64,000 bases of DNA from Fidelibacterota bacterium (lineage in GTDB: Bacteria; Pseudomonadota; Alphaproteobacteria; Rhodospirillales; Rhodospirillaceae): assembly GCA_947475295.1 (NCBI GenBank), contig CANJLF010000002.1:56690-120689 (forward strand), read 5' to 3'. Positions 51,759 to 60,642 of the stretch are shown one piece after another. The notes under the pieces are model-generated. The model did no database searches. It saw only the letters and a list, made by a program, of their open reading frames with translations, and was not told the DNA's origin. Position 1 is the first letter of the stretch, and each line of letters begins with the position of its first letter. The translations under genes and the position numbers were made by a program.

Positions 51759-52247
51759 ATGGCTGAGCCAAAAACCCTCGTCAATCCGCTGTTCCTGCGC
51801 GACGAAGACCTACGCCAGGGCATTGAATTGCTGTTTTTCGCCTACCGCGATTTCACCGCGCGGGGCGATGCCATCCTGGCCAAACAGCACTTTGGGCGGG
51901 CCCATCACCGCGTGATCTATTTTGTCGGCCGCCATCCCGGCATTACCGTCAGCGACCTTCTCGGCATTCTCAGCATCACAAAACAAAGCCTGTCGCGTGT
52001 TCTCAGCCAGCTGGTGCGAGAGGACTACATCCAGCAGAAGACGGGCACCGCCGACCGCCGCCAGCGCCTTCTGTATTTGACCGAAAAAGGCCGCACCCTG
52101 GAACAGGAGCTGACCTCGGAACAGCAGATGCGCCTGGCCGCAGCCTATAAGGACGCCGGCGCCGTGGCCGTGGAGGGCTTCCGCAAGGTCATGCTGGGGG
52201 CCATGGACCCCGGTTCCCGCCGCCATTTCCAATCGTCGGATAGTTAG
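51759..52247 (+). CDS. MarR family transcriptional regulator
   Basis: A 162-residue winged-helix regulator. The recognition helix region reads SDLLGILSITKQSLSRVLSQ and the wing GTADRRQRLLYLTEKG. It is followed by an OmpR-type response regulator and a kinase; a MarR protein next to an OmpR regulator recalls the PetP/PetR pair of Rhodobacter. The ligand is unknown. The AT-rich region shared with ilvE may contain its operator. Confidence 0.9.
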   Translation: MAEPKTLVNPLFLRDEDLRQGIELLFFAYRDFTARGDAILAKQHFGRAHHRVIYFVGRHPGITVSDLLGILSITKQSLSRVLSQLVREDYIQQKTGTADRRQRLLYLTEKGRTLEQELTSEQQMRLAAAYKDAGAVAVEGFRKVMLGAMDPGSRRHFQSSDS

Positions 52248-52286
52248 GCATCAGGCTTCCGGCAAGCCGCCCTGGATTCCGCTACA

Positions 52287-53003
52287 ATGCCCGTCATGCA
52301 AACCGCCGTTCCCGAGCCGCCGCCGATCGCGCCCCATATCCTGGTGGTGGACGACGATACGCGTATCCGGAATCTTTTGAAAAAGTTCCTCGGCGACAAC
52401 GGCTACATGGTCACAACCGCCGCCGACGCCGCCGAAGCCCGCCGGCACTTGGCCGCGCTGCAATTCGATCTCTTGGTGGTCGATGTGATGATGCCCGGCG
52501 AGGACGGGCTCTCGCTTACGCGCGGCATTCGCCGTGCCAGCACGGTGCCAATCTTGATGCTGACAGCCATGGGTGAGTCCGCCGACCGCATCAACGGCTT
52601 GGAGCTCGGCGTCGATGACTACATGGCCAAACCCTTCGAGCCCAAGGAACTGGTCTTACGGATCGGATCGATCCTGCGCCGTGCGCCGGTGCAGGACATC
52701 GCGCCGAAAATGGAGCTGCGCTTCGGCGAGTGCCGTTACGACCTCGCGCGGCAAAAGCTGGTGCGCAGCGGCATCGCCGTGCACCTGACCGCGGGAGAGG
52801 CCGAACTCCTCAGAGTGCTGGCGCAAAATGCCGGCAAGCCCGTGGATCGCGCGATGCTGGCGGTCGGCGGCGACGATGCCAATCCGCGCACGATCGATGT
52901 GCAGATCACGCGTCTGCGCCGCAAGTTGGAGCCCGACTCACGCCAGCCGCGCTACCTGCAGACTGTGCGCGGCACCGGCTATATGCTGCGGACTGACCCG
53001 TGA
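52287..53003 (+). CDS. OmpR-type response regulator
   Basis: A 238-residue response regulator. The receiver domain has the acidic pocket VDDD (residues 21-24), phospho-acceptor D66 in LLVVDVMMPGEDG, and lysine in YMAKPFEPKEL. The C-terminal winged helix has TIDVQITRLRRKLEPD and VRGTGYML. It resembles PetR-type regulators. The kinase gene starts 6 bases after the stop, so the two are surely a cognate pair. An ATG at 52296 is an alternative start. Confidence 0.93.
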   Translation: MPVMQTAVPEPPPIAPHILVVDDDTRIRNLLKKFLGDNGYMVTTAADAAEARRHLAALQFDLLVVDVMMPGEDGLSLTRGIRRASTVPILMLTAMGESADRINGLELGVDDYMAKPFEPKELVLRIGSILRRAPVQDIAPKMELRFGECRYDLARQKLVRSGIAVHLTAGEAELLRVLAQNAGKPVDRAMLAVGGDDANPRTIDVQITRLRRKLEPDSRQPRYLQTVRGTGYMLRTDP

Positions 53004-53009
53004 GCGACG

Positions 53010-54413
53010 ATGAATAAAATGAAAAAGCCGCTTCCAGATCTGACGCCGCCGCCGGCAAGCCTGCTCAAATGGCTGGAGCCCGGCGCACTCGACAAAGTGA
53101 TGCCGCGCACATTGATGGCGCGCGTCAGCCTAACCATCGTCGTGCCACTGATTCTGATGCAGGTGATTTCGACGTTTGTCTTTTATGACAATCACGTGAG
53201 CGCCATGTCGCGGCGCATGAATGCCGACCTCGCCGGCGATGTGGCTTCGGTGCAAGCCTTCCTGGGGGATTTCCACACCCCTGAAGAACGCGCCTGGCTC
53301 GCCGTCAGCGCCAAGCAAACCATGGACCTGGATGTTTCGTTGCTTGACGGCGACACGCTTACGACCGACCGTCGGCTGATCGATGATCCCGACGACCCAG
53401 CCGATGTTCTCGAAGACGAGCTATGGCAGGCGCTGCGCTGCCCCTTCACCATTGACACCTTGCGCTATCGCACTGATCGCCTGGTGGCGATCCAGGTCCA
53501 GATGCAAGAGGGCGTGCTGCAAATCCTCGTGCCGCGCAGCCGCATCTTCGGCAGCAACAGCACCTATGTGTTCGTGATCTGGATGGTCGGATCGTCGATG
53601 CTGCTGTTCGGTGTGGCGACGGCCTACCTGCGCGGCCAGGTGCGGGCCGTACGCCGCTTGGCCCAGGCCGCCGACTCTTTCGGCAAGGGCCGCGAAGTCC
53701 CCGACTTCCCGGCGGAAGGCGCCTTCGAAGTCCGCCAGGCCGCACGCGCCTTCAATATCATGCGCGAACGCATCCATCGCCAGATCACCCAGCGCACCGA
53801 TATGCTGGCTGGCGTATCCCACGACCTGCGCACGCCTTTGACGCGTATGAAGCTGCAACTGGCCATGATGACCAATGCCGCACCCGACGACATCGCCGCC
53901 TTGCGCGAGGACTTGAGCGAGATGGAACGCATGCTGGAAGCCTATCTTGCCTTCGCGCGCGGTGAAGGCACCGAGGAGGCCGCGCCCACGGATGTCGCCG
54001 AACTCATGGAAAGCGTTGTCGGCCGCTTCCGCCGCGAAGGCGCCAATATCAGTTTGCATGCCGGCGACCTTTTGCCCCGGGCCGCGATGAAACCCATCGC
54101 CTTCGAGCGCTGCCTCGGCAATCTGATCGGCAACGCGGTGCGCTACGGCAAAACTGTAGTCGTGAGTGCGTCGCGCGGCGGCGGATTATTGAATGTCCAT
54201 GTCGACGATGACGGGCCGGGGATCGCGCCCAAAAAACGCGAGGAAGCTTTTCGCGCCTTCCATCGCCTGGAGCCGTCGCGCAATCCCAAGACCGGCGGCA
54301 TTGGTCTCGGGTTGACGATCGCACGCGACATCGTGCGCGGCATGGGCGGCGAGATCATCCTGGATCAAAGCCCGGCGGGAGGCCTGCGCGCGAGCCTGAG
54401 AATCCCGCTTTAA
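53010..54413 (+). CDS. EnvZ-like sensor histidine kinase
   Basis: A 467-residue kinase with two transmembrane segments (VSLTIVVPLILMQVISTFVF and VFVIWMVGSSMLLFGVATAY) around a periplasmic sensor of about 130 residues, then HAMP, a HisKA domain with the phosphorylated His271 (AGVSHDLRTPLTRMK), and an ATPase domain with NLIGNAVRYG, DDGPGIAP and GIGLGLTIARDI. The signal sensed is unknown. Confidence 0.92.
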   Translation: MNKMKKPLPDLTPPPASLLKWLEPGALDKVMPRTLMARVSLTIVVPLILMQVISTFVFYDNHVSAMSRRMNADLAGDVASVQAFLGDFHTPEERAWLAVSAKQTMDLDVSLLDGDTLTTDRRLIDDPDDPADVLEDELWQALRCPFTIDTLRYRTDRLVAIQVQMQEGVLQILVPRSRIFGSNSTYVFVIWMVGSSMLLFGVATAYLRGQVRAVRRLAQAADSFGKGREVPDFPAEGAFEVRQAARAFNIMRERIHRQITQRTDMLAGVSHDLRTPLTRMKLQLAMMTNAAPDDIAALREDLSEMERMLEAYLAFARGEGTEEAAPTDVAELMESVVGRFRREGANISLHAGDLLPRAAMKPIAFERCLGNLIGNAVRYGKTVVVSASRGGGLLNVHVDDDGPGIAPKKREEAFRAFHRLEPSRNPKTGGIGLGLTIARDIVRGMGGEIILDQSPAGGLRASLRIPL

Positions 54414-54502
54414 TATTCGTGTCAGCAATTGAGTCCGGTGTTGAGCTTGCCTCTGCCGGGACCGAGGACTAGGCTTTTGGCGACCTCACAGAGGAGTCCA
54501 CC

Positions 54503-55012
54503 ATGACAACCGCGCGCACCGCCCTGGTATTTTCCATCGTCGCCGTCGCTTTGTCCGCGGCCTCGTATTTTCACGGACGCCCCGCCGCGCCGCCGTCGGA
54601 CAAAGTCACCACGGAAGATGAACGTGCGGGCTACCTGCCGGGCCTGGGCGAAATCATGACCCAGCAGCAGATGCGCCACGCCAAGCTGGCTTTGGCCGGC
54701 GCCGCCGGCAATTGGGACTTGGCTGCTTACGAGCTGGAAGAATTGGGCGAAGGCTTCGACGACATCGTGACCTTCCATCCCATCCACAAGAACATCAAAC
54801 AGTCACTGACGGAATTAGTGCCGCAGTTCACCAAGGCGCCGGTCGAGAGCCTGGAAGAAGCCATCAAGGCTAAGGACATGGACAAGTTCAACACCGCCTT
54901 CGATGCGGTAACCGCGGGCTGCAACGCCTGCCATCAGGCGACGGAATTCGGCTTCAACGTCGTGATTCGGCCGGCGAACTCGCCCTTCCCCAATCAGCAG
55001 TTCGCGCCCTAA
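54503..55012 (+). CDS. small c-type cytochrome
   Basis: A 169-residue exported or membrane-anchored protein with one heme-binding motif CNACH near the C-terminus (residue about 139), which is the placement seen in four-helix c'-type cytochromes. The N-terminus (ALVFSIVAVALSAASYFHG) is a signal anchor. A histidine in FHPIHKN may matter for the heme. It lies between the kinase and a convergent TetR gene; its electron partner is unknown. Confidence 0.78.
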   Translation: MTTARTALVFSIVAVALSAASYFHGRPAAPPSDKVTTEDERAGYLPGLGEIMTQQQMRHAKLALAGAAGNWDLAAYELEELGEGFDDIVTFHPIHKNIKQSLTELVPQFTKAPVESLEEAIKAKDMDKFNTAFDAVTAGCNACHQATEFGFNVVIRPANSPFPNQQFAP

Positions 55013-55016
55013 GCTT

Positions 55017-55688
55017 TCATACGGCCGGCGTGGGGTCTTCCTGGGGTCGTTTGCGCAGCGTGAAATTCGCCAGCTTTTCAGCGCGCGCGAGGGCTTGGTC
55101 CAGCGCCGCCATGGTCTTAGAGAGGTCGGCGCTGTCGTCGCTCATCCAGGCCCGCAGGGCGCAGACCATAACAACCTTTAAGCCCTTGATGCGGAGAAGG
55201 CCCATGAGGCCGCCGGTGGAAATGCCCGCCGCCGCCAGCATCGCCGCCGCCGACCGCTCCACGCGGCATACGCCCGCAAGCATCGCCGCCGGGTCGCGCG
55301 CCACACCGGCGACCACCGCCTTGGCGGCTTCGCGCTTTTCATTGAGCGCATCGAAGCGGCGCATCAGAATTTCAAACAACCGGTCGCGCGGCGTGTCGGC
55401 AGGATCAAGAGCCTTCACCGGCCCCAATATGCGTGCGTCGAGGCGCCCGAGAAAGCACAGCATGAGATGGATTTTGCCGGGAACCTGCAGCAGCACATCG
55501 CCGAGGGTAAGGCCCGCACGTTCGGCCACGGCGTTCATGGCAAGGTCGCGCCAGCCGACCGCAGCCGCCTCGTCTAGACCCGCATCGATAATGCGGTCGA
55601 GAACCGCGGCCCCAGACTCATTTTTGTCAGGCTTCTTCGCGCCCGACTTTGTGCCTGGGGATTTTTTTGCGGATTTCCGGACGGCCAT
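55017..55688 (-). CDS. TetR family regulator-like protein
   Basis: A 223-residue protein. After a Lys/Ser-rich basic start, a TetR-type helix-turn-helix is seen (VLDRIIDAGLDEAAAVGWRD then AMNAVAERAGLTLGDVLLQ). The C-terminal ligand domain is helical and Ala-rich. Such proteins are sometimes linked to COQ9 in databases because both share this fold; I see no evidence for a ubiquinone role. It converges with the cytochrome gene 4 bases away. Confidence 0.75.
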   Translation of the reverse strand: MAVRKSAKKSPGTKSGAKKPDKNESGAAVLDRIIDAGLDEAAAVGWRDLAMNAVAERAGLTLGDVLLQVPGKIHLMLCFLGRLDARILGPVKALDPADTPRDRLFEILMRRFDALNEKREAAKAVVAGVARDPAAMLAGVCRVERSAAAMLAAAGISTGGLMGLLRIKGLKVVMVCALRAWMSDDSADLSKTMAALDQALARAEKLANFTLRKRPQEDPTPAV

Positions 55689-55772
55689 GACTTACTCCCG
55701 AAGACACGCTCCCGAACTGAAGTCAGATGGTTTCACCGCTTTGCGGCGGAATCAAGCCTTCGGAGACAGGGC

Positions 55773-56591
55773 TTAGCCGGCCAACTCTTTCGAACGTTTA
55801 GTGGCCTCGGCCACGGCACGGGTAAGCAGCGTTTTAAAGCCATCCGGGCCCATCAAGACATTGAGCGCCGCGGCCGTGGTGCCGCCGGGGCTGGTCACAT
55901 TCTGGCGCAGCGTTTCGGGCGGAGTATCGCTTTGTTCCAGCAAGGCGCCCGATCCCGCGACGGTCGCCCGGGCGAGGTTTGCCGCCAAGGCGGCCGGCAG
56001 GCCGGCTTTGACCCCGGCATCGCGCAGGCATTCCGCCAGCAGGAAGACATAGGCCGGTCCGCTGCCCGACACGGCCGTCACAGCGTCCATCAGGCTCTCA
56101 TCGGTGACCCATTCGACCGCTCCCACGGCGGACATCAGCACGTCGCAAACCTGGCGCTGGACATCGCTGACACCGGGCGCGGCGTAAAGCACGCTGATGC
56201 CTTTACCGATCGCGGCCGGCGTATTGGGCATGGCGCGCACCACGGCGGCGCCCCCGAGGTGGCGCTGAAAATATCCCGTGGTCTTGCCGGCGATGACCGA
56301 AAGAAAGACCGGGTGCTGGGCGGCGAAAGACGCGTAGGCCGGCACGACTTCGTCGGCGACTTGGGGTTTGACGGCGAACAGCACCACGTCGGGGCGGAAA
56401 TCGCGCGGGATCTTGCTGGCGTGCGGCAAGCAGGTCAGCGCGCGGTGCTTGGAACAGGGCATGACGGCGTCGCGGCCTGCCGGCTCAATGACGATGGCAT
56501 CCACCGGGTTCAGGCCGCGCGCGAACCATCCGTCCAGGAGCGCGCCGCCCATCTTGCCGCAACCAACCAACAGGATCGTGCCTTCGATCAT
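55773..56591 (-). CDS. proC: pyrroline-5-carboxylate reductase
   Basis: A 272-residue enzyme for the last step of proline synthesis. The dinucleotide site LLVGCGKMGGALLDGW, VRAMPNTPAAIGKG and the C-terminal signature SGSGPAYVFLLAECLRDAGV are all present. It lies between ybjN and the TetR gene on the same strand, with 59 bases from ybjN and 84 to the TetR gene. Confidence 0.95.
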   Translation of the reverse strand: MIEGTILLVGCGKMGGALLDGWFARGLNPVDAIVIEPAGRDAVMPCSKHRALTCLPHASKIPRDFRPDVVLFAVKPQVADEVVPAYASFAAQHPVFLSVIAGKTTGYFQRHLGGAAVVRAMPNTPAAIGKGISVLYAAPGVSDVQRQVCDVLMSAVGAVEWVTDESLMDAVTAVSGSGPAYVFLLAECLRDAGVKAGLPAALAANLARATVAGSGALLEQSDTPPETLRQNVTSPGGTTAAALNVLMGPDGFKTLLTRAVAEATKRSKELAG

Positions 56592-56650
56592 GGCGCGACG
56601 ATAGCACCGGCCCTGGGGCCTGCTAAGTGGGTTTTGCGGTGAAGATGGTT

Positions 56651-57154
56651 TTAGGCTTCGCCAACCGTATCCAGGAGCGAACTGGCGATAGCATCTTCAG
56701 CGGTGCGCCCACCCCAGATGACGAACTGGAAAGCCGGGTAGTAGCGCTCGCATTCAGCCATGGCCAGTTCCATGAGTTCGCCGATGGCGTCGGTGTCGAC
56801 GCGGTCGTTCAAGCGTACGGTGTGGCGGAACATTGGAATGCCCTCTTCCACCCAGATGGCGAAGTGTCCCATCCACAGGCGCTCGTTGAGCTTGGCGAGC
56901 AGCTCGTAAATTTGGCCCATGAGTTTATTCTGGACGCGCATGTCGAGGGCGCAGGAGAAGTGCAGTGCGGAAAGGTCCTCGGACCAGGCGAAGAACATGC
57001 CGTAATCGCACCAGCTGCCCGGCGCCTCGACGGCAAGTTCGGTTTCGCAGCGGCGGTCGTAAACCCACTCTTTGCCGGCGATGACTTCTTCGATGAGATC
57101 GATGGGATTGCTAACGGCCGTTTGTGACGTGCGGCGAAGCGTACTGGACTGCAT
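56651..57154 (-). CDS. YbjN domain protein
   Basis: A 167-residue protein of the YbjN / bacterial sensory transduction family: WVYDRRCETELAVEAPGSWC, ALHFSCALDMRV, LNERLWMGHFAIWVEEGIPM and YYPAFQFVIWGG. Its fold resembles type III secretion chaperones and its role is unclear. The ATG at 57154 follows GAGGGG; an open frame continues upstream but is non-family. Two DnaA boxes lie about 150 bases upstream. Confidence 0.85.
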   Translation of the reverse strand: MQSSTLRRTSQTAVSNPIDLIEEVIAGKEWVYDRRCETELAVEAPGSWCDYGMFFAWSEDLSALHFSCALDMRVQNKLMGQIYELLAKLNERLWMGHFAIWVEEGIPMFRHTVRLNDRVDTDAIGELMELAMAECERYYPAFQFVIWGGRTAEDAIASSLLDTVGEA

Positions 57155-57298
57155 AAAAGACCCCTCAAAACCCCTTGGGCCCGACGTGGATCTGTTCCCC
57201 TGAGAACCCGATCCGCGATTCAAGATATAGTAGGGGCTCAGGCGCCGCAACACTAAATCATGAGGGAATCTGCCGAGTCGCGTGCAGTGCCGAAAAGC

Positions 57299-57320
57299 TG
57301 TGGATAAGGCCTGTGGATAA
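57299..57320 (-). promoter_or_regulatory. two tandem consensus DnaA boxes
   Basis: TGTGGATAA occurs at 57299-57307 and again at 57312-57320, four bases apart, both equal to TTATCCACA on the minus strand. They lie in the intergenic region between the ubiK stop and the ybjN start. Confidence 0.6.
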
Positions 57321-57381
57321 GAGTCCACGGCGCAGAGTCCGAGCGCGAAAAAAGTGAGTCAGAGTGCAGTGTTCAGATGAA

Positions 57382-57642
57382 TCAGGACTTTTTCGCAAGC
57401 GCCACCGCGCGCTCGAGTTCCGCGACGCGGACCGCTAGCTTTTCCTGCTCGGCCCGGGCCGCCGCCGCCATGGCTTGGACCACGTCGAACTCCTCGCGGC
57501 GGACAAAGTTGCCTTCAGCCATGAACCGCTCCAAGCGGTCGCGGACCATGGCTTCGACTTCCTGCTTCAGGCTGCCAAGCGCGCTCAGCGCACCGCCGGC
57601 CACTTTGGCGATATCGTCGAAAATCCGGTTCTGGCTTTGCAT
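57382..57642 (-). CDS. ubiK: UbiK / BMFP family accessory protein
   Basis: An 86-residue protein, MQSQNRIFDDIAKVAGGALS at the start and a C-terminal coiled coil (ARAEQEKLAVRVAELERAVA). It matches the BMFP (YqiC/UbiK) family, a trimeric membrane-interacting accessory factor for ubiquinone synthesis in proteobacteria. The ATG at 57642 was chosen because the longer open frame upstream runs antisense to hldD. It is divergent from hldD. Confidence 0.85.
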   Translation of the reverse strand: MQSQNRIFDDIAKVAGGALSALGSLKQEVEAMVRDRLERFMAEGNFVRREEFDVVQAMAAAARAEQEKLAVRVAELERAVALAKKS

Positions 57643-57778
57643 GGTACTCTCCCTTGCGGCGCGGCCTCTAATATCGGCATTCGCGGGCTTGAGCGCAATG
57701 GAGCGTTGGCGAGCGCGGCGGAGTTGGGCATAAGTAGCGGCGTAAAGCGCCCCAGCGTGGGCGTTAAGGAGAGCGGAG

Positions 57779-58765
57779 ATGTACGTCGTCACCGGCGGCG
57801 CCGGTTTTATCGGGTCCAATCTGCTGGCGACCCTGGAGGCGCGTGGACTAGGTCCCTTGGTGGCCGTGGACCGCTGCGACGACCCCCACAAGATCCGCAA
57901 TATCGCCAAGCGCCGTGACATGTGCCTGGTGGCGCCCGAGCAGACTTTTGCCTTCCTGGATGAGAACGCCGACGCCGTAAAGGCGATCTTCCACCTGGGC
58001 GCTATTACATCCACCACCGAACGCGATTTGGCCAAACTGGACGAAGTGAACGTGCGCTTGAGCCGCGCCCTTTGGGCGTGGTGCTCGCGCCGCGCTGTGC
58101 CAATGATCTACGCCTCCTCGGCCGCCACCTACGGCAACGGCGATCTGGGATTTGACGACGCCGGCACGGTGGAGGCGTTGGCGCGCTTGAAGCCGCTTAA
58201 CCCCTACGGCCAAAGCAAACACACCTTCGATTTGATTGTCGCCCAGGAAACCGCCGCCGGCTCATCGGCGCCGCCCCATTGGGCGGGCGTGAAGTTCTTC
58301 AACGTCTACGGGCCCAATGAATTCCACAAGGGCAGCCAGGCCAGTTTGGTGCCGCAGATTTATCCCAAGGCCGCAATCGGCGAGCCCTATCCGCTATTCA
58401 AGTCCCACAATCCCGCCTATGCCGACGGTGGACAGCTGCGGGATTTCATCTTCGTCGACGACTGCTGCGACGTCATGCTCTGGCTCCTGGAGCATCCAGG
58501 CGCCAGCGGCCTTTACAACCTGGGCGCCGGCAAGGCCCGCAGCTTCATGGACTTGGCCGCCGCGGTTTACCGCGCCGTGGGCCGTGAGCCGCTGGTGACC
58601 TTCCGCGACACACCCACAGACATCCGCTCCCAATACCAGTATTTTACCGAGGGGCGCATGGACCGCCTCCGTGCGGCAGGCTACGCCAAGCCCTTCGCGG
58701 CGTTGGAAGACGGCGTCGCCGCCACCGTTCAGAAATATCTTTCGCAACCGGACCCGTACCGCTGA
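57779..58765 (+). CDS. hldD: ADP-L-glycero-D-manno-heptose 6-epimerase
   Basis: A 328-residue extended SDR that makes the heptose donor for lipopolysaccharide core. NADP site VVTGGAGFIGSNLLA is at the start, and the catalytic tyrosine and lysine in NPYGQSKHTFD near residue 145. KFFNVYGPNEFHKG and DFIFVDDC match HldD. The ribosome site AAGGAG precedes the ATG. Its stop overlaps the lgt start by one base (TGATG), beginning a tightly packed operon to the lipoprotein gene. Confidence 0.9.
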   Translation: MYVVTGGAGFIGSNLLATLEARGLGPLVAVDRCDDPHKIRNIAKRRDMCLVAPEQTFAFLDENADAVKAIFHLGAITSTTERDLAKLDEVNVRLSRALWAWCSRRAVPMIYASSAATYGNGDLGFDDAGTVEALARLKPLNPYGQSKHTFDLIVAQETAAGSSAPPHWAGVKFFNVYGPNEFHKGSQASLVPQIYPKAAIGEPYPLFKSHNPAYADGGQLRDFIFVDDCCDVMLWLLEHPGASGLYNLGAGKARSFMDLAAAVYRAVGREPLVTFRDTPTDIRSQYQYFTEGRMDRLRAAGYAKPFAALEDGVAATVQKYLSQPDPYR

Positions 58766-59568
58766 TGTTCGCCCTCATCTTCCCCGCTTTTGATCCGGTG
58801 ATTTTCCAAATCGGACCCTTTGCGATTAGGTGGTATGCCCTGGCCTATATCGTCGGCCTGTTCGCCGGCGTCTGGTACGCGCGCTGGATGGTGAAACACC
58901 CGCCGGCGCTCATGACGCCGACGCAAATCGACGACTTCCTGCTGTGGGTTTTGGGTGGCGTGGTCCTGGGCGGCCGGCTCGGCTACGTGCTGTTTTACAA
59001 GCCCGGCGAATACCTCAGTCACCCTATGAACATCCTCAAGACCTGGGAAGGCGGCATGTCCTTCCATGGCGGCCTCCTCGGCGTGACGCTGGCGATCATC
59101 CTTTATGCGCGCCACATCAAGGTCGACAAATGGTACGTGGCCGATCTGGTGGCTTGCGCAGCCCCCATCGGCCTCTGTCTCGGACGCCTGGCCAACTTCG
59201 TCAACGGCGAGCTGTGGGGCCGCCCGGCGCCGGACGTTCCCTGGGCCATGGCGTTTCCCGGCGGCGGGCCTGAGCCGCGTCATCCCAGCCAACTCTATCA
59301 GGCAACGTTGGAAGGCCTGATCCTGTTCGTGGCGCTGCACCTGTTGTGGCGCAACGAGAACTTGCGCAAGCAGCCCGGCATTCTGACCGGCGTATTCTGG
59401 ATCGGCTACGGCATGGCGCGCATCATCGGCGAGTTCTTCCGCGAGCCCGATGCTTTCCTCGGTTTCCTTTTCGGCGGCGCCACCATGGGCCAACTGCTGT
59501 CGGTACCCATGCTGCTGTTCGGCGCCTTCAGCATCTGGCGCGCCAAGCGTGCGGCGCCCGCGGCATGA
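58765..59568 (+). CDS. lgt: prolipoprotein diacylglyceryl transferase
   Basis: A 267-residue membrane enzyme that transfers diacylglycerol to the cysteine of prolipoproteins. Several helices are visible, with FAIRWYALAYIVGL, GGMSFHGGLLGV and the signature GRLANFVNGELWGRP (an alanine replaces the usual glycine before NF). It overlaps hldD and midA. A lipoprotein gene lies two genes downstream. Confidence 0.96.
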   Translation: MFALIFPAFDPVIFQIGPFAIRWYALAYIVGLFAGVWYARWMVKHPPALMTPTQIDDFLLWVLGGVVLGGRLGYVLFYKPGEYLSHPMNILKTWEGGMSFHGGLLGVTLAIILYARHIKVDKWYVADLVACAAPIGLCLGRLANFVNGELWGRPAPDVPWAMAFPGGGPEPRHPSQLYQATLEGLILFVALHLLWRNENLRKQPGILTGVFWIGYGMARIIGEFFREPDAFLGFLFGGATMGQLLSVPMLLFGAFSIWRAKRAAPAA

Positions 59569-60632
59569 CCGATAACGCGACGGCCGCTGAACTGGCGCGC
59601 CGCATCCGGCAGTCCGGGCCGATTTCCATTGCCGACTATATGAGTGCCGTGACCGAGGCTTATTACGCGCGCGGCGACGTCTTCGGGGTCGCGGGCGATT
59701 TCATCACCGCGCCGGAGATCAGCCAGACCTTCGGTGAACTGATCGGCCTGTGGTGCGCCGTGGTCTGGCGCGCCATGGGCGCACCCGCAGCCTTCAGGCT
59801 GGTGGAGTGCGGTCCCGGGCGCGGCACCCTGATGAAAGACCTTTTGCGCGCGGCAGCCCGCGTGCCGGACTTCAATGCGGGCGCCGACATTCATCTAATC
59901 GAGCGCAGCGCGGCCCTAAAAACCCTGCAGCGCGAAACGCTCAAAGACTACGGTGTAACATGGCATGAGGATATGAGCGCCGTCGCCGAAGGACCTATAA
60001 TCCTGGTCGCCAATGAATTCCTCGACGCGCTGCCAATCCGTCAGTTTGAAAAAACCGCCGCCGATTGGATGGAGCGTTATGTCGATGTGAATGAAGCCGG
60101 GGAATTCAACATCGTTCTGAAATCCGGAGCACCGGAGCTAGCGCCGGTGGCCGATGCCGGCGCAATCTTTGAGACCTCGCCCACAACCACGCAATTCATT
60201 TCACATATCTCGGCGCGCATCGCCCGCCAGGGCGGCGCGGCCCTGCTGATCGACTACGGCCACACAGCAACGGCGGCCGGCGAGACCTTGCAGGCGGTAA
60301 AAAAACACCGCCCCTGCAGAGTCTTCGACACACCCGGCGCAGCCGACCTGACGGCCCACGTAGATTTCGCTGCTGTGGCAGACACCGCTCGGGCGAGCGG
60401 CCTAACAGTTCACGGCCCATTGGCCCAAGGCACATGGCTCAGCCGTCTGGGGATTAAACTGCGCGGCCTACAACTGGCCGGCGGCAAGCCGCCCGATGTC
60501 GCCAAGACAATCGAGTCTGGCATCCGGCGTTTGACGGAGCCCGATGCCATGGGCGAGCTGTTCAAGGTCATTGCTCTCACGCATCCAACCCTGGCCACGC
60601 CCGACGGTTTCCAGCAGGATGCGCCCTCTTGA
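59565..60632 (+). CDS. SAM-dependent methyltransferase, MidA/NDUFAF7 family
   Basis: A 355-residue class I methyltransferase of the family that includes mitochondrial NDUFAF7, which dimethylates an arginine of complex I subunit NDUFS2. The SAM motif is LVECGPGRGTLMKDLLRA, and FDALPIRQF-like NEFLDALPIRQF and ALLIDYGHT follow. It overlaps lgt as ATGA. A bacterial role in complex I assembly is plausible by homology only. Confidence 0.9.
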   Translation: MTDNATAAELARRIRQSGPISIADYMSAVTEAYYARGDVFGVAGDFITAPEISQTFGELIGLWCAVVWRAMGAPAAFRLVECGPGRGTLMKDLLRAAARVPDFNAGADIHLIERSAALKTLQRETLKDYGVTWHEDMSAVAEGPIILVANEFLDALPIRQFEKTAADWMERYVDVNEAGEFNIVLKSGAPELAPVADAGAIFETSPTTTQFISHISARIARQGGAALLIDYGHTATAAGETLQAVKKHRPCRVFDTPGAADLTAHVDFAAVADTARASGLTVHGPLAQGTWLSRLGIKLRGLQLAGGKPPDVAKTIESGIRRLTEPDAMGELFKVIALTHPTLATPDGFQQDAPS

Positions 60633-60642
60633 AGCAAGTGGC

